Counted from the first letter of the stretch, positions 8,947-20,837 are shown. The stretch is 64,000 nt of DNA from Endotrypanum monterogeii (GCA_000333855.2 CM007347.1:199536-263535); one strand, 5' to 3'. Made by a program: numbers and translations. Notes: generated by a model not told the origin, from the sequence alone.

Positions 8947-11424
8947 CGTGAGACACACGCTCACGGACTCGGAGTCATCCACGAAAGCCGCGGGTTCGAC
9001 CGCGAGGGTGCGGACGTTGGCGATGCGACTTGTACGGCAAGAATAGAAGACACCGCGGGCATCGTATTTGAGGGCTATTCATTTACTTTTTTTTTTTTTT
9101 TGCTTTTGGGCTATCTGGCAGTTTATTTATTTCGTATCTGCAACAAATTTGCCTTCGCCCTCCCTACTCGTACCACCAACAAGGCCTCTTATTCTATCCC
9201 CTCAAGTTCCCACGTAACAATTTTTTTTTTCCTCCAGTGGTGGTGATGGGGTTCACGGTGCGTGTCTGCGATTGTGTACTCAAGGCGCATGATAAGCTTT
9301 TCTCTTTGCTATCCTTTTCTTCTTCAAATATATACATTTCAGTCTTGGTTGAGCTGGGAATACATTTTTCAAACATAACAAAACACAAATAAGCTTTCGA
9401 TCCTTCCCACCCCATCTCATTTTTTTTTTCTGCGTCGGAGCATGTCTGCATAAGTATTCGCCTTTTGAAGAATTTTCTTTGGTGGTCCCCTACTTGTATT
9501 TGATTTGGTGCTTTTTTTTTTCCGGACTGTGTGTGCGTTGGTGAGAAGTGTTTCTTCTATATATGTTCTAATTTTCTCCCCCCCTCTTGCTTTCTCCTCA
9601 TCCCCAGTGGTTAATGTTTGCCGCCCCTTCCTTCTTTTTTTAAATCCATCTCGTAGATATCTTGTTTCACTTGATCGTGACCTTTGAGTCGGTTTGAGGG
9701 AGCCGGCTCGATTGTCTCAGCGTAGACATGCACAGACAAACAAGCAAATTGTGCGTGCGTGTGGAGACGAAAAAAAAAAAAAACTACTGGAAAAGTCTGG
9801 ACGGAAGGACAGGACAGGACAGGACAGTGGCAGAGTTGTGAAGAGGAACATGGGGAAGCACCCACGTCTACAGGGGGAAGGGAGAGCAGAGAAGAGGGTG
9901 GTGGTGGTGCTTTGGGCAAACACTACTATGAAGAGCAGATGGGCACAGGAGGTTTCCCATAAAAAAAAAATAGTAGTAGAATACATTTGTATGTTTTATT
10001 AAATGTTTCGTAGAGCCAACATACCTTGGTGTTTTTATATATATCTCCTTTTGCTTGCGCCGCCTGCTCGCCCTCGCGATTATTTTTTCCCTTTTTGACT
10101 TTGTGTTTCCGTTGATGCCGGGGGTGGGAATGGGGGCTGTGCATATGCAACAGTTGAGTGGCAACGGCTGCTTCCTGCTCCGCTGGTTGCAATCTCGTGT
10201 AATAGATACACTCAGAAAGTAGCTTTGGCACGTGCTCGCTCCTACATCCCTTTGTCTCTGCCTCTCTGTGTGGAGAGACTGATTTTCTCATGTAAACATG
10301 AGCAGACGCCCTCCTCCCCTTCCACTGGTGCCAAAGAGATCTGCTGGGCGGAACCGGCTGCCGTATGGAGCGGGGTAGGGCAGAGAGGGAGACTGACCTT
10401 TGAAGCAAGACACAATTTTTTTTTTTTTTTGCAGTGTAAACTTCAGCTACCGCTGCACTATACAGGAGGAAAAGAATAAGAAGAGAAAGCGCTTTTTTTT
10501 TTTTGCTACAGGAAGAGGATTAGCAAGTCAGTCGCTTTTTCTTATATAAATTCGAGAAATATAGCGGATGCACACGGTAGGCGAAAGGGAGAAAGAAGCG
10601 GAGGAGATCAAGGGGCAGTATTGCGACTCCGACAAGACATGATGTTTATGTGTGGCCACATGCGCAGAATATTTTGTTGTGATAAACGCGCGCGACTGTC
10701 TCTGTAGGGTAGTAGTTCGCTCTGTTTTTTTTTTGTTGTTGCTCCCCTCCGTTCTCGGATGTCACTCGCATGACTACGAATCGCGCGTTGTTTTATTTCA
10801 TTTTGTTGTTGGGTAGACGCGCATATTTCTTTCTCAAGTTATCTGTATACACCTCTGTCCGTGTATATGAACCTACGACTGTACACACCATACATATATT
10901 ATATTCTGTAGATGTATATATGTCTAGACGTGTTTTTTTTCTTACCATCTATTTATCAACAGAAAAAAAAATGCATTTTTATCATGTTTTCTTGTAGACG
11001 TTCAGGATTGCTCGCTGCGCAACCGATTCTTTGCAAGGCAAGCATCAAATTTCTCTACAGTGTGTACTGCATGCATTCATATCCCTGTGGTGCTTTCTTT
11101 CTTCTTTTTCTTTGTTTTGTTACGTCTGTGACATAGATTCCAGAGCAACTCCTTGTCGATTTTTTTCGTTGTATTATTTATGTTTTCTCTGTCTTTTCCG
11201 CTTCCTGGAACGCTTTGGGGGTTTGTCAGGTTTTATTCGCTCTAGTTCCCGCGAACGTTTGCGTCACCGCAGCCTCTTTTACCAAGCGCCAATGTGGGTT
11301 ATTTTGTGCTGTCAAGAAACTGTTCTCTTCGGCACCGCAGATCAGCGCTTCTGGTAGAAGGTCTTCACTTTTTTATTTCGCCCCCTAAAAAAAGAAAAAA
11401 CTCTTTGTCTCCCTATATATATTA

Positions 11425-11452
11425 CACATATATATATATATATATATATGTG
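11425..11452. repeat. Perfect 28-bp palindrome CACA(TA)nTGTG
   Basis: A CACA arm, a TA run and a TGTG arm form a perfect dyad 28 bp long. It lies in the long spacer upstream of RSP3. Composite CA/TA/TG microsatellites easily form such palindromes. Confidence 0.8.
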
Positions 11453-12111
11453 CACACCAGTAAATAATAACCATACCTTCTATGTAGTTGAAAGCGTAGT
11501 GAGCGAGACAGAGATGACTGTTTGCCACCGCCTCCTCCCCACCTTTCTATGTCCCTCTCAAAAAGTTTTGTAGGGAATGATTGATGCGTACAGGTGGACA
11601 CATACCTTGTGGATCCAAAACCCACACGCTGTTCAGATGATGTAACGCGGGGCGGGGGTAGTGGAAAGCGAGGGAAAACTGACATTGTGACAAATGTTTC
11701 CCACCACCACACCGCTCACGTGCAATTGTTTCATTCATCACCCTCAAATAATAACGATGATTTTTTCATTTTCTACTTCCTCCACCAAACTTTTTTCGTC
11801 ATACATTGACCGTCGTGCACATGGGCACCGAAACTCTTCGTTGCACCCCGAAGAGAAGCCCATATCAGCGCTGCATCGAAACGCAACAGGTGCCAGAGGT
11901 CCCCCGTCACGTGGAAATCTCTCGCATCTTTTTGTTTCCTTCCAAACATTTCCACATTTCATAGGCTTCGGCACACAAAAGTGGGCACGGCGCTCTTGGG
12001 CGCTTTGGGCATATTCCCACCACACCACTAGGCAGAGAGGATACTCAAGTAGCATCTTCTTCGAACATTATATATATTTATATATATATATCATTTCCCC
12101 GTTTTCTTTCC

Positions 12112-12113
12112 AG
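12112..12113 (+). promoter_or_regulatory. Probable spliced-leader acceptor AG for RSP3
   Basis: AG follows a strong pyrimidine stretch (CCCCGTTTTCTTTCC) and lies 85 bases before the RSP3 start codon. The call rests only on this pattern. Confidence 0.4.
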
Positions 12114-12198
12114 GCCAGCGCATCTTTCTATCCACCGAAGGCGTTTGAACTCTATACAGTAAGGTCCGGGATCATTACTCTTTTTCTCAAAAAAAAAA

Positions 12199-13272
12199 AT
12201 GCAGCGACACGCAGCAGAGGCGGATGGGACCGCCGCAGCGTACACGTTCAGGCAGCCCCCGCAAAATTTTCAAGAGCCTATGTATCGTGACCCATCTGGC
12301 AGCAGCAATGCGCAAAAAAACAGTTATGCGGGATCGAAGAGGTTCGGCAACATTATGTACGACCGTCGCGTGTACCGCGGTAATACCTATGGTAGCCCGA
12401 TCATGTCGATCGCTGCACGGGCAGAGATGGAGAAGCGGGAGATGGTCGAGGCGCAACGGCGTAAGCAGGCATCGAAGCGTGTTGCCTCGATCAGGCGTCG
12501 AAAACAGTTTGATACAGCCCGTCGGTACATTGCCACACCGGAGCCAGGGGATGGCCGGACAAACACGGAGATGCAAACAGACGAGTATTTGGAGGAGCTG
12601 ACGGACCGGGTGCATCAGGAGGTACAGGAGACGCAGACGGATCCGCTCATGGACCGACCATCCACGCCGTTGTACGTTCCCGTCAAGTCCGGCCGCGATG
12701 CCGACACTCAAATCAACGAGGGAGATTTGTTTCGCTTCGACGAGGCTGTCGAGCCGATTCTCGAGGTTCTTGTAGGAAAGACATTGGAGCAGGCAATGCT
12801 AGAGGTAATGCAGGAGGAGGAGCTGGAATTGCTGCGCCAGCAGCAGATCGAGTTCGAGCAGCGCCGCAAGGAGGAGCTCTTAGAAACCCAGAAGCTTGAG
12901 GCGGAGGAGAGGCGCAAGTTTGAAGAGAAGGAGCGCCGCAAGAAGCAGGAGATGGAGCGCATTCGGCGAGAAAAGGAGACGCGCGAGAAACTGCAGGCCA
13001 GGCAGTTCGCCAAGGTGTACATGAGCAATATGGAGAACCGCGTGTTTTCACGACTTCAGGACGAGGGCTGGTTTGCAGACCGAGTGCTAAACGAGGTGGA
13101 GCTCGACTTTTTCCCGTGGTTGATGTCCGAGGTAGACAAGGAGCTAGCCATTAAGGCGAAGGCCCGCACGCTTGTGGACGATCTGATCCGAGAGGTTGTC
13201 AGACTGAACGCTATGCAGCTAGAAAAGAGTCGTGCAGCAATGACAGTGCAAGAAGAACCTGTGGTGGAGTAG
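12199..13272 (+). CDS. RSP3: Radial spoke protein 3
   Basis: RSP3 is the radial-spoke stalk subunit that anchors the spoke to axonemal doublets and, in Chlamydomonas, is an A-kinase anchoring protein. This 357-residue protein carries the family signature in order: an MQTDEYLEEL segment near residue 125, ETQTDPLMDRPSTPL near 145, a DTQINEGDLF segment near 170, then EPILEVLVGKTLEQAMLEVM near 185, all matching human RSPH3. A long charged helix rich in Glu/Arg/Lys follows (about 205-270), and the conserved FLPWLM-like segment appears as FFPWLMSEV near 310. The start is the first ATG after the leader, preceded by an A9 run. The protein should act in the motile flagellum together with spoke partners encoded elsewhere. 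Confidence 0.93.
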   Translation: MQRHAAEADGTAAAYTFRQPPQNFQEPMYRDPSGSSNAQKNSYAGSKRFGNIMYDRRVYRGNTYGSPIMSIAARAEMEKREMVEAQRRKQASKRVASIRRRKQFDTARRYIATPEPGDGRTNTEMQTDEYLEELTDRVHQEVQETQTDPLMDRPSTPLYVPVKSGRDADTQINEGDLFRFDEAVEPILEVLVGKTLEQAMLEVMQEEELELLRQQQIEFEQRRKEELLETQKLEAEERRKFEEKERRKKQEMERIRREKETREKLQARQFAKVYMSNMENRVFSRLQDEGWFADRVLNEVELDFFPWLMSEVDKELAIKAKARTLVDDLIREVVRLNAMQLEKSRAAMTVQEEPVVE

Positions 13273-13773
13273 ACATACTGAAAAAGTAAATTCCTAGGCG
13301 GTACCCTTTTCCCCTCTAGCTTTCTTTTGCACGTCTTTTTTTTTTTTTACCTTCTGGGAGCGCCCCCCATCATATCCTTTCAATCTTGCTCCGTGTATGT
13401 TCGGTCCACTGCAATCTGCTTGACCTGCCCTTTCCACCGCTTTCTATGTCATCAAAGGCGACACGTCGTTCCTTTTTTTTTTGTAACCCTTGTCGTGCCT
13501 TTTCTTTTCACTTGATGGTTTGAATTTTGTTGTTAGACATGTTTATAGTCTGTTCGAAGTGTTTCCCGTACGCGGCCATGATGCAATTCGTTGGAGGCTG
13601 CCACATCCCTGCAAACTGTACGCCTAGCCTTACCGACGGTATTTGTGCCAGTTCAGATATGAATGTTCCTCTCCCTTTCGCGTTACGTCGAGGGGTTTGA
13701 GGGGGAGAAGATGGTTGCACTCCTTGGCTCGACGTCTCTTCCTTTGAGTCTTTTCTCAGTGAAGGATGAAGAC

Positions 13774-13877
13774 AGATGAAGGGAGAAAGGGAGAGAGAGA
13801 GGGAGGGGGCGGAGGGACAATTTCCGCTTCCTCCTTCCCTCCTCCCACTCCCACTCCCTCTCTCCCTTTCTCTCTCT
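13774..13877. repeat. Purine tract followed by imperfectly complementary pyrimidine tract
   Basis: About 44 nearly pure purines (GGGAGAAAGGGAGAGAGA-type) are followed, after a short spacer, by about 50 nearly pure pyrimidines containing the complementary CTCCCTCTCTCCCTTTCTC pattern. This can form a long imperfect hairpin or H-DNA. Confidence 0.7.
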
Positions 13878-14394
13878 AATAGTTGAGCGAGCTTTCTTCC
13901 GTCGCTCCTCCCTTTCCTATTTTTTTTTCCCTCGCAGATGTACCATTTTTCTTTTTTTGCTTTTTGTGCCCGTTGTTTGAAGTGAAGTCTGTAGTTTTTT
14001 TTTTTTTCGGGGATTATTTTACCTTGAAAAAAAATAAAACCTTACTTGCTGGATTGACTCATCTGTTTACAATGATTGGTATATATATATATATTTGTAT
14101 GTGTGTGTGTGTGTTTGTGTGCTGCAAGTGTGTTGTGTTTTGTGTGTGTGTTGTGATTGTAACGTGTGTTTGTGATGTGGCTTTGCTGCATATGGCTCGT
14201 CTCGTATTTTGGTTCCGTAATTTTTTTATTTTGCCTGCTTTTCTTTCTAGGGCAAAGAAAAAGTTTAGGACCTCTCCAACAGCAGCCCGCTATGAAGAAG
14301 CCAGAAATGTTCGCACCCCCACAAATCATCGGTCGTAGGACAAGTGACCCTGTGTTTCCCTTTTCCGATACAAACATTTTCATCTCTTTCCCCC

Positions 14395-14398
<4 letters not shown>

Positions 14399-14444
<46 letters not shown>

Positions 14445-14445
14445 G
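14399..14445. repeat. (AT)n microsatellite
   Basis: About 47 bases of AT dinucleotide, interrupted once by a G. Confidence 0.9.
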
Positions 14446-15110
14446 TACGATAACTTCAATGAAACCATTTCAGGTAATCTACGCACGGTTGATCCGCTCA
14501 TACACAAACGTGCTTTTGGCACTGCGCGCCTCCATGAACGTTCATGTCAAGATTTTAGATCGCTAGGGGTTTCCCCGTCTGATGAGACGACAGCGTCGCA
14601 GAAGTGTAAGCCGACGCACTTCTGTATATTTTTATTTTGGTGGGCGGCAAGGTATCGCACCTGTTGAGGACTTCTCATGCATCTCCGAAAATTTTTTTTT
14701 TGGAACTAATAGATGAGATAACGGACTGGACATATGAATATCTCTTACTAGACTGCCTTTTTTTTTCTGTGGATACTCGCTCTGGAAAAAGTGGTCACCT
14801 TCTCTCGCTCTCTCCCTCGTTTTTTTTTTTTTTGGTTTCGTGTGCACATAATATCGAACATCTTCTACAAGCCCGGATCGACTCCGGACCTATCACTTTT
14901 CCAGTTGGGCCATTCTGCTTTTCACTGAAAAAAAAAGTGTCAACTCCGAGTGGGGTTCGATTTTATTATTATTTGGTTGTGTGTCGGTGTGTGTGTGTGT
15001 GGGGAGGGGGAGGGCGAGAACGGCGTCGACGCTTTCTCTCTTTTATAAGAGGAATCTCAACATTGCCGATATCAACTCTTTCACATCTTCCATATTCTTC
15101 TCTAGTCGAC

Positions 15111-16877
15111 ATGAACTCCTCTGCCCTAACCGCTGCATTGCAAGATGCATTGGAGAAAGGTGACATTGTCGAGCTGGAGCAGGCCATAACTGCAGCCGAG
15201 GACGCCATCCACGTGTCTGCCAACGCTCGCAAGACACCCTCCTCATCTCTTCGTAGTTTGATTGCACGTGCCAAAAACATGTACCTCGCTCACATGGATG
15301 CGTGCAAAGCATTCGTGAGACCACTGCGGAAGGCGTGCAAGGAGCTTAACGAGCGCAGCATTTTTGAAGCTCTCGTTAAGGCTCGCAAAGCACCGGATGA
15401 GGTGCAACTGTGCATGTATACCGATTTATGCAATGCAGAGTCTTTGCGGCGCGACATCATGGAGGCGCAGAGACTAGGCACTCAGATGCAGAGGTCGAGA
15501 AGCGCGAGGGAGGTTGACGAATTCCTGACCGAGTGCTCACCCCTTCTTGACGACCGCACAATTTTATCTCTGGTAAAAAAACGCGAGGACCTCTTGCGTG
15601 AGGAGCAGCAGCGGAGCGTTAGGGGGGCAGCAGCAACACCGCTGCGAGCTGGCATGTCTGAATTTATGAAGAACTCGGCCCAGCGCGAGCCCCACAGTCG
15701 GTTTGAGCTGGAAAAGGAGCGTATCTCACCCCTCATCGAGGATCCACCGCCATCGAATTACCGCAACAGCCGCAACGAGGCCGACAATAGGATCCCTTAC
15801 CCCTGTAGTCGTGTTGTTGAGGGTGAATTCTCGAATAAAGCCACCCACAGCTCGAATAGCGCGCCAACGGTGTACTCGGATGTGTGTAGATCAGTACAAG
15901 GGATTAAGGACAGTGATCTCCAACGCATCGTAACGGAAGGGGCATCACCGTGGATGCAAGCAATGCGTACGTTGCATCAGAGGACGTACGAAGAAGTAGC
16001 GCAGGCGGAATACACGATGCGTCAGCAGATTGAAGGCGCTGAGGAAGATACGCGCGTGGGGGCTTATCGGGAGGAGATCCTTCACCGTGTGCAGCATTGG
16101 GGAGGCTCGAGTTCCGTTCTTCCTCCCTCGAATGAAGCGGCGAAGGCTCCGGGCATGAGTGATGAAGTAGGTTCAACGCAGCGGAGGTCACCCCTAGTCG
16201 ATGAAGAGGTAGGTGCTGCGCCCGCAAGTGGAGGGCTGCTTTCTTCTTCAACGCACCAAGCTAGTACGTCGACGGAGTCGAAGACAAATGCCGTAGAAGA
16301 GCCGATGATGCGCGTCTACGCGACGCAGTCGCTCGCAGCGTACGCATGTCGAACTAGGTTCCCGCAACTGACCCCAGCGCGTGTCTCACGGGATGACACA
16401 GCTGCGACGGTCGAGGGGGCCATTCTTGGCAGCCATGTTCGTCAGCGTATTGCTGAGGAGTCGAACACACCGCGCTTGCTCCGCGAAACACCCAACATTT
16501 CTCCTATCAAGGAGGTGAGCACGGTGAGTGGCGTAGCTTCTTTTTCAGACCAAGATCACGTGCATCACCGCAGCAACGGGAATTTTAGCTGGGGGGATGA
16601 GCCCGACCGTGGGGCGCCTTTTGAAAGAGTTTTGGCAGGAGGCTCCAGCACCGTGACTGACACCCCGGCCGAGTCTTCGGTTACCCCCTCCTTGTCGATG
16701 TCGCTAGAGCTGCGCCGTGTTCAGGCACGTTTTCGGGCCCTTCAACAGGAGGAGAGTATTCACCGGCACGATATCGAAGGCACAGAGGATTTTGACCGCA
16801 GCGTGTTTCTCTTTCCCGTTTCTGCTCGCATTGCCCTTTTGCAGCGCACTGTGGCATCACAAAAGCGCTTCTATTGA
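15111..16877 (+). CDS. Unknown protein, 588 residues
   Basis: I do not recognise a domain. The start is the ATG giving MNSSALTAAL; upstream codons in the same frame are pyrimidine-rich leader with homopolymers, and an AG follows pyrimidines just before the ATG. The N-terminal ~190 residues are predicted mostly helical and contain two similar segments (ALQDALEKGDIVELEQAI and the region near KARKAPDEVQLCMYTDL), reminiscent of small helical repeats. Residues about 190-500 are low-complexity, Ser/Glu/Arg-rich and probably disordered, with a short helical segment near 280-320 (RTYEEVAQAEYTMRQQIE). The last ~40 residues look structured again. The overall style suggests a trypanosomatid-specific cytoskeletal or scaffold protein, but that is inference. 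Confidence 0.75.
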   Translation: MNSSALTAALQDALEKGDIVELEQAITAAEDAIHVSANARKTPSSSLRSLIARAKNMYLAHMDACKAFVRPLRKACKELNERSIFEALVKARKAPDEVQLCMYTDLCNAESLRRDIMEAQRLGTQMQRSRSAREVDEFLTECSPLLDDRTILSLVKKREDLLREEQQRSVRGAAATPLRAGMSEFMKNSAQREPHSRFELEKERISPLIEDPPPSNYRNSRNEADNRIPYPCSRVVEGEFSNKATHSSNSAPTVYSDVCRSVQGIKDSDLQRIVTEGASPWMQAMRTLHQRTYEEVAQAEYTMRQQIEGAEEDTRVGAYREEILHRVQHWGGSSSVLPPSNEAAKAPGMSDEVGSTQRRSPLVDEEVGAAPASGGLLSSSTHQASTSTESKTNAVEEPMMRVYATQSLAAYACRTRFPQLTPARVSRDDTAATVEGAILGSHVRQRIAEESNTPRLLRETPNISPIKEVSTVSGVASFSDQDHVHHRSNGNFSWGDEPDRGAPFERVLAGGSSTVTDTPAESSVTPSLSMSLELRRVQARFRALQQEESIHRHDIEGTEDFDRSVFLFPVSARIALLQRTVASQKRFY

Positions 16878-17939
16878 CGGCTCCCCCCCCCCCCCCACCA
16901 CCACCACCACTCCCCTTCTTGTCCTCATGAGTACAAGAGTCAGTAGTGCATGGGTCTTTCACAGTACAGGCTGCTCTACAGCTCTGCATAGCAATCATCA
17001 GCCTCATATTTTCACCAGTCTAGAAGGTACCATGAAAGACTGGAAAGCGATTAGCAGAGGAGGGAAGAGGTGGAATGACGAGTTCTTCTTCACACTGCTC
17101 GCGCCGCTGATCGATCTTTCTGTTTTTTTTTTCTCCACACCTCTTTGTTTTGAAATATATATTTTTTCTCTTACGGAGAAAGGGTGTCGCTGAACATCGT
17201 GGATGGGCCCGCGGTATGTGGGGATTCAATTCGTCGATTCTCTGTTGACACGTGTCGCTTAATGTTTCACAAATGCAACGGGTGGCATGTGCTTTGAGTC
17301 TTGTCTTCCTCTGGTAGTAGCAGTACGACAGTGTGATGAGGGATATTCAAAACAAAAAAACAACACACACACACACACGTATACATACGTCAAAAGATCT
17401 ATAGAGGTGTAAGGGTATTTGACTCGTCTGTACAGCCGACCCCTCTTTGTTTCTCTCTGCTTCTGCTGTCTGTAGAATGTTCGCCCCTCCTTCCCCACAT
17501 TTTCACGTATTCCCACTCTTTGGATATATTTTTGGATATCGTCTGTCTGTCTGTATGTATATATGTACTGATATATTTGTGCGTCGGGCGTATCGACTAG
17601 CTGTAATGGGATGCGCGTGCTCCTCTCTGCTCTGTGTCTCGACGCTACGAAACCTTGTGTGTTCTCATCTCCGTCTTTTATCAATTCGATCACACACCCA
17701 CTCTCGAACGTTTTGGCTGCAGAGAAGGCTCCAATCCTTTCCCTCTCCTTTCCCCCCCTTTCCTTCTCTTCCTTGTGCAGGACCGCCCCGCTGTCATTCG
17801 TACTTCAGGTGAGCGTGTGCTGCTTTTTGATTGGGAGCACTACACCGCTGCCCTTTGTCTCCTCCACATCTCATTTCCATTAATCCACAACTCATCATAC
17901 ATATAGAAACAACGACAGTCTACTGCAGGCCACAGAAGA
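16878..17939. other. Intergenic region, no supported gene
   Basis: Begins with a run of about 15 C followed by ACC repeats just after the stop. It continues with T-rich blocks, short CA and TATG repeats, and pyrimidine-rich sequence before the amastin-like gene. Small frames present are pyrimidine-derived. Confidence 0.6.
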
Positions 17940-18566
17940 ATGAGGCGCTTCACATGTATACGCCTAATAGTACTACTATGTGGGGGTATTGCGCTCGTGC
18001 TCGCTGGGGTAGGTGTGTTCATGCCCTTTTTCACTGTGCCTGCTGGCGTTGATGCCATCGTTCGGTCACTGAATGAAAGTCTTCATAGCTCCCCCACCTC
18101 CGTGGCGGACGATGCAACAGTGAAACGCTTCAGCCAGGCGGTAAGTCAACCACCGGGTCACAGTCAAATGACGCTGTGGGTGGTGACCACTGGCTCATCG
18201 AAAGACGCCCCGAGAATCAGTTTGCGTGACGAATACTTTACCTGCTACGACGGTAATGTCCTCATTCAGTTGGCGGAAGGGGCGGCGGTGATTACATGCG
18301 TCCTCGGCGCAGCAAATTTGATCATGTCCTTTTCTCTTTTCTTTTTTCCCATCGTTGTCAGGTTCCCACTGGTCGCTTATCAACTACTAGCTGCAGTTAG
18401 TGCAGCGGCAACGTTTGGCTTCGCTCTTTCCCTCTACATGAACAGCTGGTGTGGCACTCCGGCACTCAAGGAGAATGGATGGCACCTTTCTGTAGGTTTC
18501 TTTCTCTTCATAGCTTCCTGTGAATTGTTCCTCATTGCCAGCGTGATGGCAATATTTTCTCGCTAA
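17940..18566 (+). CDS. Amastin-like four-span membrane protein
   Basis: 208 residues with four hydrophobic segments at about 7-29, 108-130, 143-165 and 182-205, and one large extracellular loop between the first two. This length and topology match trypanosomatid amastins and the wider claudin-like fold. The loop contains LWVVTTGS and then a Cys (FTCYDG), a degenerate counterpart of the amastin signature, which normally has W-G and a nearby Cys pair. The signature is not intact, so this is a divergent amastin or an amastin-like protein. Amastins are surface glycoproteins of unsettled biochemical role. It is a single copy here, whereas amastin genes are often tandem. The ATG follows a CAGAAG context after a pyrimidine-rich leader. 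Confidence 0.6.
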   Translation: MRRFTCIRLIVLLCGGIALVLAGVGVFMPFFTVPAGVDAIVRSLNESLHSSPTSVADDATVKRFSQAVSQPPGHSQMTLWVVTTGSSKDAPRISLRDEYFTCYDGNVLIQLAEGAAVITCVLGAANLIMSFSLFFFPIVVRFPLVAYQLLAAVSAAATFGFALSLYMNSWCGTPALKENGWHLSVGFFLFIASCELFLIASVMAIFSR

Positions 18567-19887
18567 TTTGTTGAGTAATGAGCGCTCACGTTTTTGTTTC
18601 TGTTCTTCCTCTCCGGTGCTCATCACAAGATCCAGTGGACTGTGAGCCACGGTCCGTAAGCGTCTGTGGTGAGGCACTCAGTGTCTGCCGCGAGTGGCCG
18701 TGTTGCAGGCCCCTTCTCCTTTACTGTGGTCTTTCTTTTACGGGTCCTCTTCCACTCATTCTCTTTAGTTTTTGTTTCTCCGCTCATCTGTTTTACCGTC
18801 TCTCATTCCCATCCTCCTTCCCTGCAACTCTATTTATATTTTTATTTTATACCGTTTGCATTTCTGTTTTTTGTGATGTTCTGATATTTCTTGGACCCAG
18901 AGGAGCGCGGACCCCCCCCCCCCCCATACGGTGTGAATAAAGAAAGCGGGTTGGCGCAGCTGAGCTTCCCGCTTGCTACTGTTACTGTTGTTCAACACAC
19001 CTGAAAATAGTGGTAGTGGGGGGGGGGCGACTTCACGCTTTTTTTCTCCACCTTTCTCAACTATTCTGCTTCTTGTACACCTACCACTTCGCCTGAGAGC
19101 TTACGCTGCGTCACTGTTCCCTCCTTACGCTCTCAGTATTTGGGTAGGTGGCACCTCTTTGCACGACCACAATGTTGTATATATATATCTATAATTGTTC
19201 CCACGTCTTCCCTTCTTAATTGTCAATGGTCCATTGTGGACACTGTCTTTTGCATTTGTTTACCCGTCTTGTATTTTGTTTTCCCTCTCATTCCCTTCAT
19301 GTCATGTGGTGAGGAGAGGACGAGATTTCATTTTTGTTTTCGTGGCTTGCCACCATCATGTGTATTTAGATGACAAAGCGAGCGCACACTCATTGCGCAG
19401 CGTTGGTCAAAGACAAATTCCTTATCACCCTTTGAGCGAGCGCTTGTGTGGGAAATTTTTGTATGTGGAGGCTTTGTGTGTGTGTGTATGTTTTCCTTTC
19501 CCTGTCCGTGGAGGATCACAGTGTAGTGTATGTGTTGTTTCGTGGACGGAATTTCGTCGATCGTGCCGCGTTTTTTCCTCTATTCCCTCGATGAGCGCAG
19601 CGCGCTCTTTTTAAGTGATTCGTCTGTAGATTTTCGTTCGGTACTCTCGCTAGCACCACAAGCTCTCTGTTTTTTTTTTTTTACTGGGCAACAAGTCCCA
19701 ACGTACACCATGGTCACAAAAGAAAAAAAATGACAAAGGGAACCTGGTTATAGAGCACAGGCTCGGCATGTGTACACATGTTACCCAATGCAACTAAGTG
19801 AGTGATTGATGTGTGCCTTTTTTTTCTCCTTGCGATTCCATACAGCATATGGTCATGCTCGTGGGATTCAAATCGATGTGGACAGCG

Positions 19888-19889
<2 letters not shown>

Positions 19890-19929
<40 letters not shown>
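19890..19929. repeat. (TA)20 microsatellite
   Basis: About 40 bases of uninterrupted TA dinucleotide. Confidence 0.9.
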
Positions 19930-19933
<4 letters not shown>

Positions 19934-20120
19934 TTATGATAGAGCCTGGCGACGACGCGGGGAAGAGTGTCATTGACATTGCTGGAAATAGGGAGAGAGG
20001 ATTGGGAAAAAGGATATGCAATTTTTCAACACCCTCAGCACCACCCCCTTTTTTTTTATCCATAGCATATATGCAGTCGATAATCAATGAGTTTTTTTTT
20101 CTTTCTCGGTGCCTCTGTCT

Positions 20121-20123
<3 letters not shown>

Positions 20124-20154
<31 letters not shown>
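20124..20154. repeat. (GT)n microsatellite
   Basis: About 31 bases of GT dinucleotide on the + strand. Confidence 0.9.
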
Positions 20155-20156
<2 letters not shown>

Positions 20157-20837
20157 GTATCCTTTTTCCGCTGCATTTTTAATGCCCGGGACTTGTGACT
20201 CAAAAGAGCCTCGCAGCTGACATGGTATCACACGTATTTGGATGCGACTTTTCGCTTCATAAATCGTCGTATAATGCCCTATTTTTCTCTCCCAGACTTC
20301 ACAGTCTCAGGGTAGGGTGTGGCTCTCACCCTATGCGTGCGCGAGGTGACTTGTGTGTGGATGGAAGCATTCTTCACCTGGTCACTCTTTCCACGCCTCC
20401 CCTCCTTCCCTCTCCGAAGCTTTTATGGAGCATGCGTGATCGCCTTGATGACACGTATCGAGTGAATATATTACTGCAACTTCAAACTGGGTCCAGAGCG
20501 AGCAATTGTCTTTTGTGGCTGCTAGCTGCGCAAGCGGGTTAAGGCAGCGCACGAGTATTTCCAGACAGGCATCTCCGCAGTCAGAAGCACACTCAAATAC
20601 TGATGCGTTTCATTTCTCCTTTTCCTTTCGCCTACTTATATATATATATATATATACACACACAACTACCCTCCCACCTTTACCATCATGCGGCGACACG
20701 TGACATGCGTTTGGCGAGTGTCCTTGAGGAAGATATACGCTGTGTTGTTGTCGCTCTCTCTCTTCCTCTCCTTTGATCTTCGTGTGTCTGTAGCGTTTTC
20801 TCTGTCTGCTCTCTCTCTACGTATTCGGGGCGTCATC

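Larger units (their letters stand above)
8947..12198. other. Intergenic region, no supported gene
   Basis: The first ~110 bases are GC-rich 3'UTR-like sequence with a small hairpin just after the stop. The rest is T-runs, an A-run near 9770, four copies of a GGACA pentamer at about 9806-9827, and a (TA)n palindrome at 11425-11452. A pyrimidine tract ending in AG at 12112-12113 is the likely spliced-leader acceptor for the next gene. Short frames here are pyrimidine-biased and unconvincing. Confidence 0.6.
13273..15110. other. Intergenic region, no supported gene
   Basis: Contains a purine block followed by a pyrimidine block (13774-13877), a TG-rich stretch near 14100-14170, (AT)n at about 14399-14445, a 14-bp palindrome at 14533-14546, and T/A runs. 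A long frame running into the next gene starts at 14637 but its first 158 codons read T-run leader sequence. Confidence 0.6.
18567..20837. other. Intergenic region, no supported gene
   Basis: Pyrimidine-rich throughout. Holds C and G homopolymers near 18910 and 19020, (TA)n at 19890-19929, (GT)n at 20124-20154 and (TA)n near 20637-20656. Frames at 19195-19614 and 20195-20542 lack family resemblance and start poorly. Confidence 0.6.

Noticed and set aside
8980..9010. GGGTTCGACC-like sequence resembling a tRNA B-box
   Set aside because: No matching acceptor, D or anticodon arms could be folded around it.
11744..12055. Minus-strand 103-codon ORF in the spacer before RSP3
   Set aside because: No domain, no minus-strand gene elsewhere in the window, and its C-terminus reads low-complexity leader.
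20688..20837. N-terminal extension of RFC with a hydrophobic, signal-like sequence
   Set aside because: It is translated pyrimidine-rich leader; RFC subunits start close to the RFC box and act in the nucleus.
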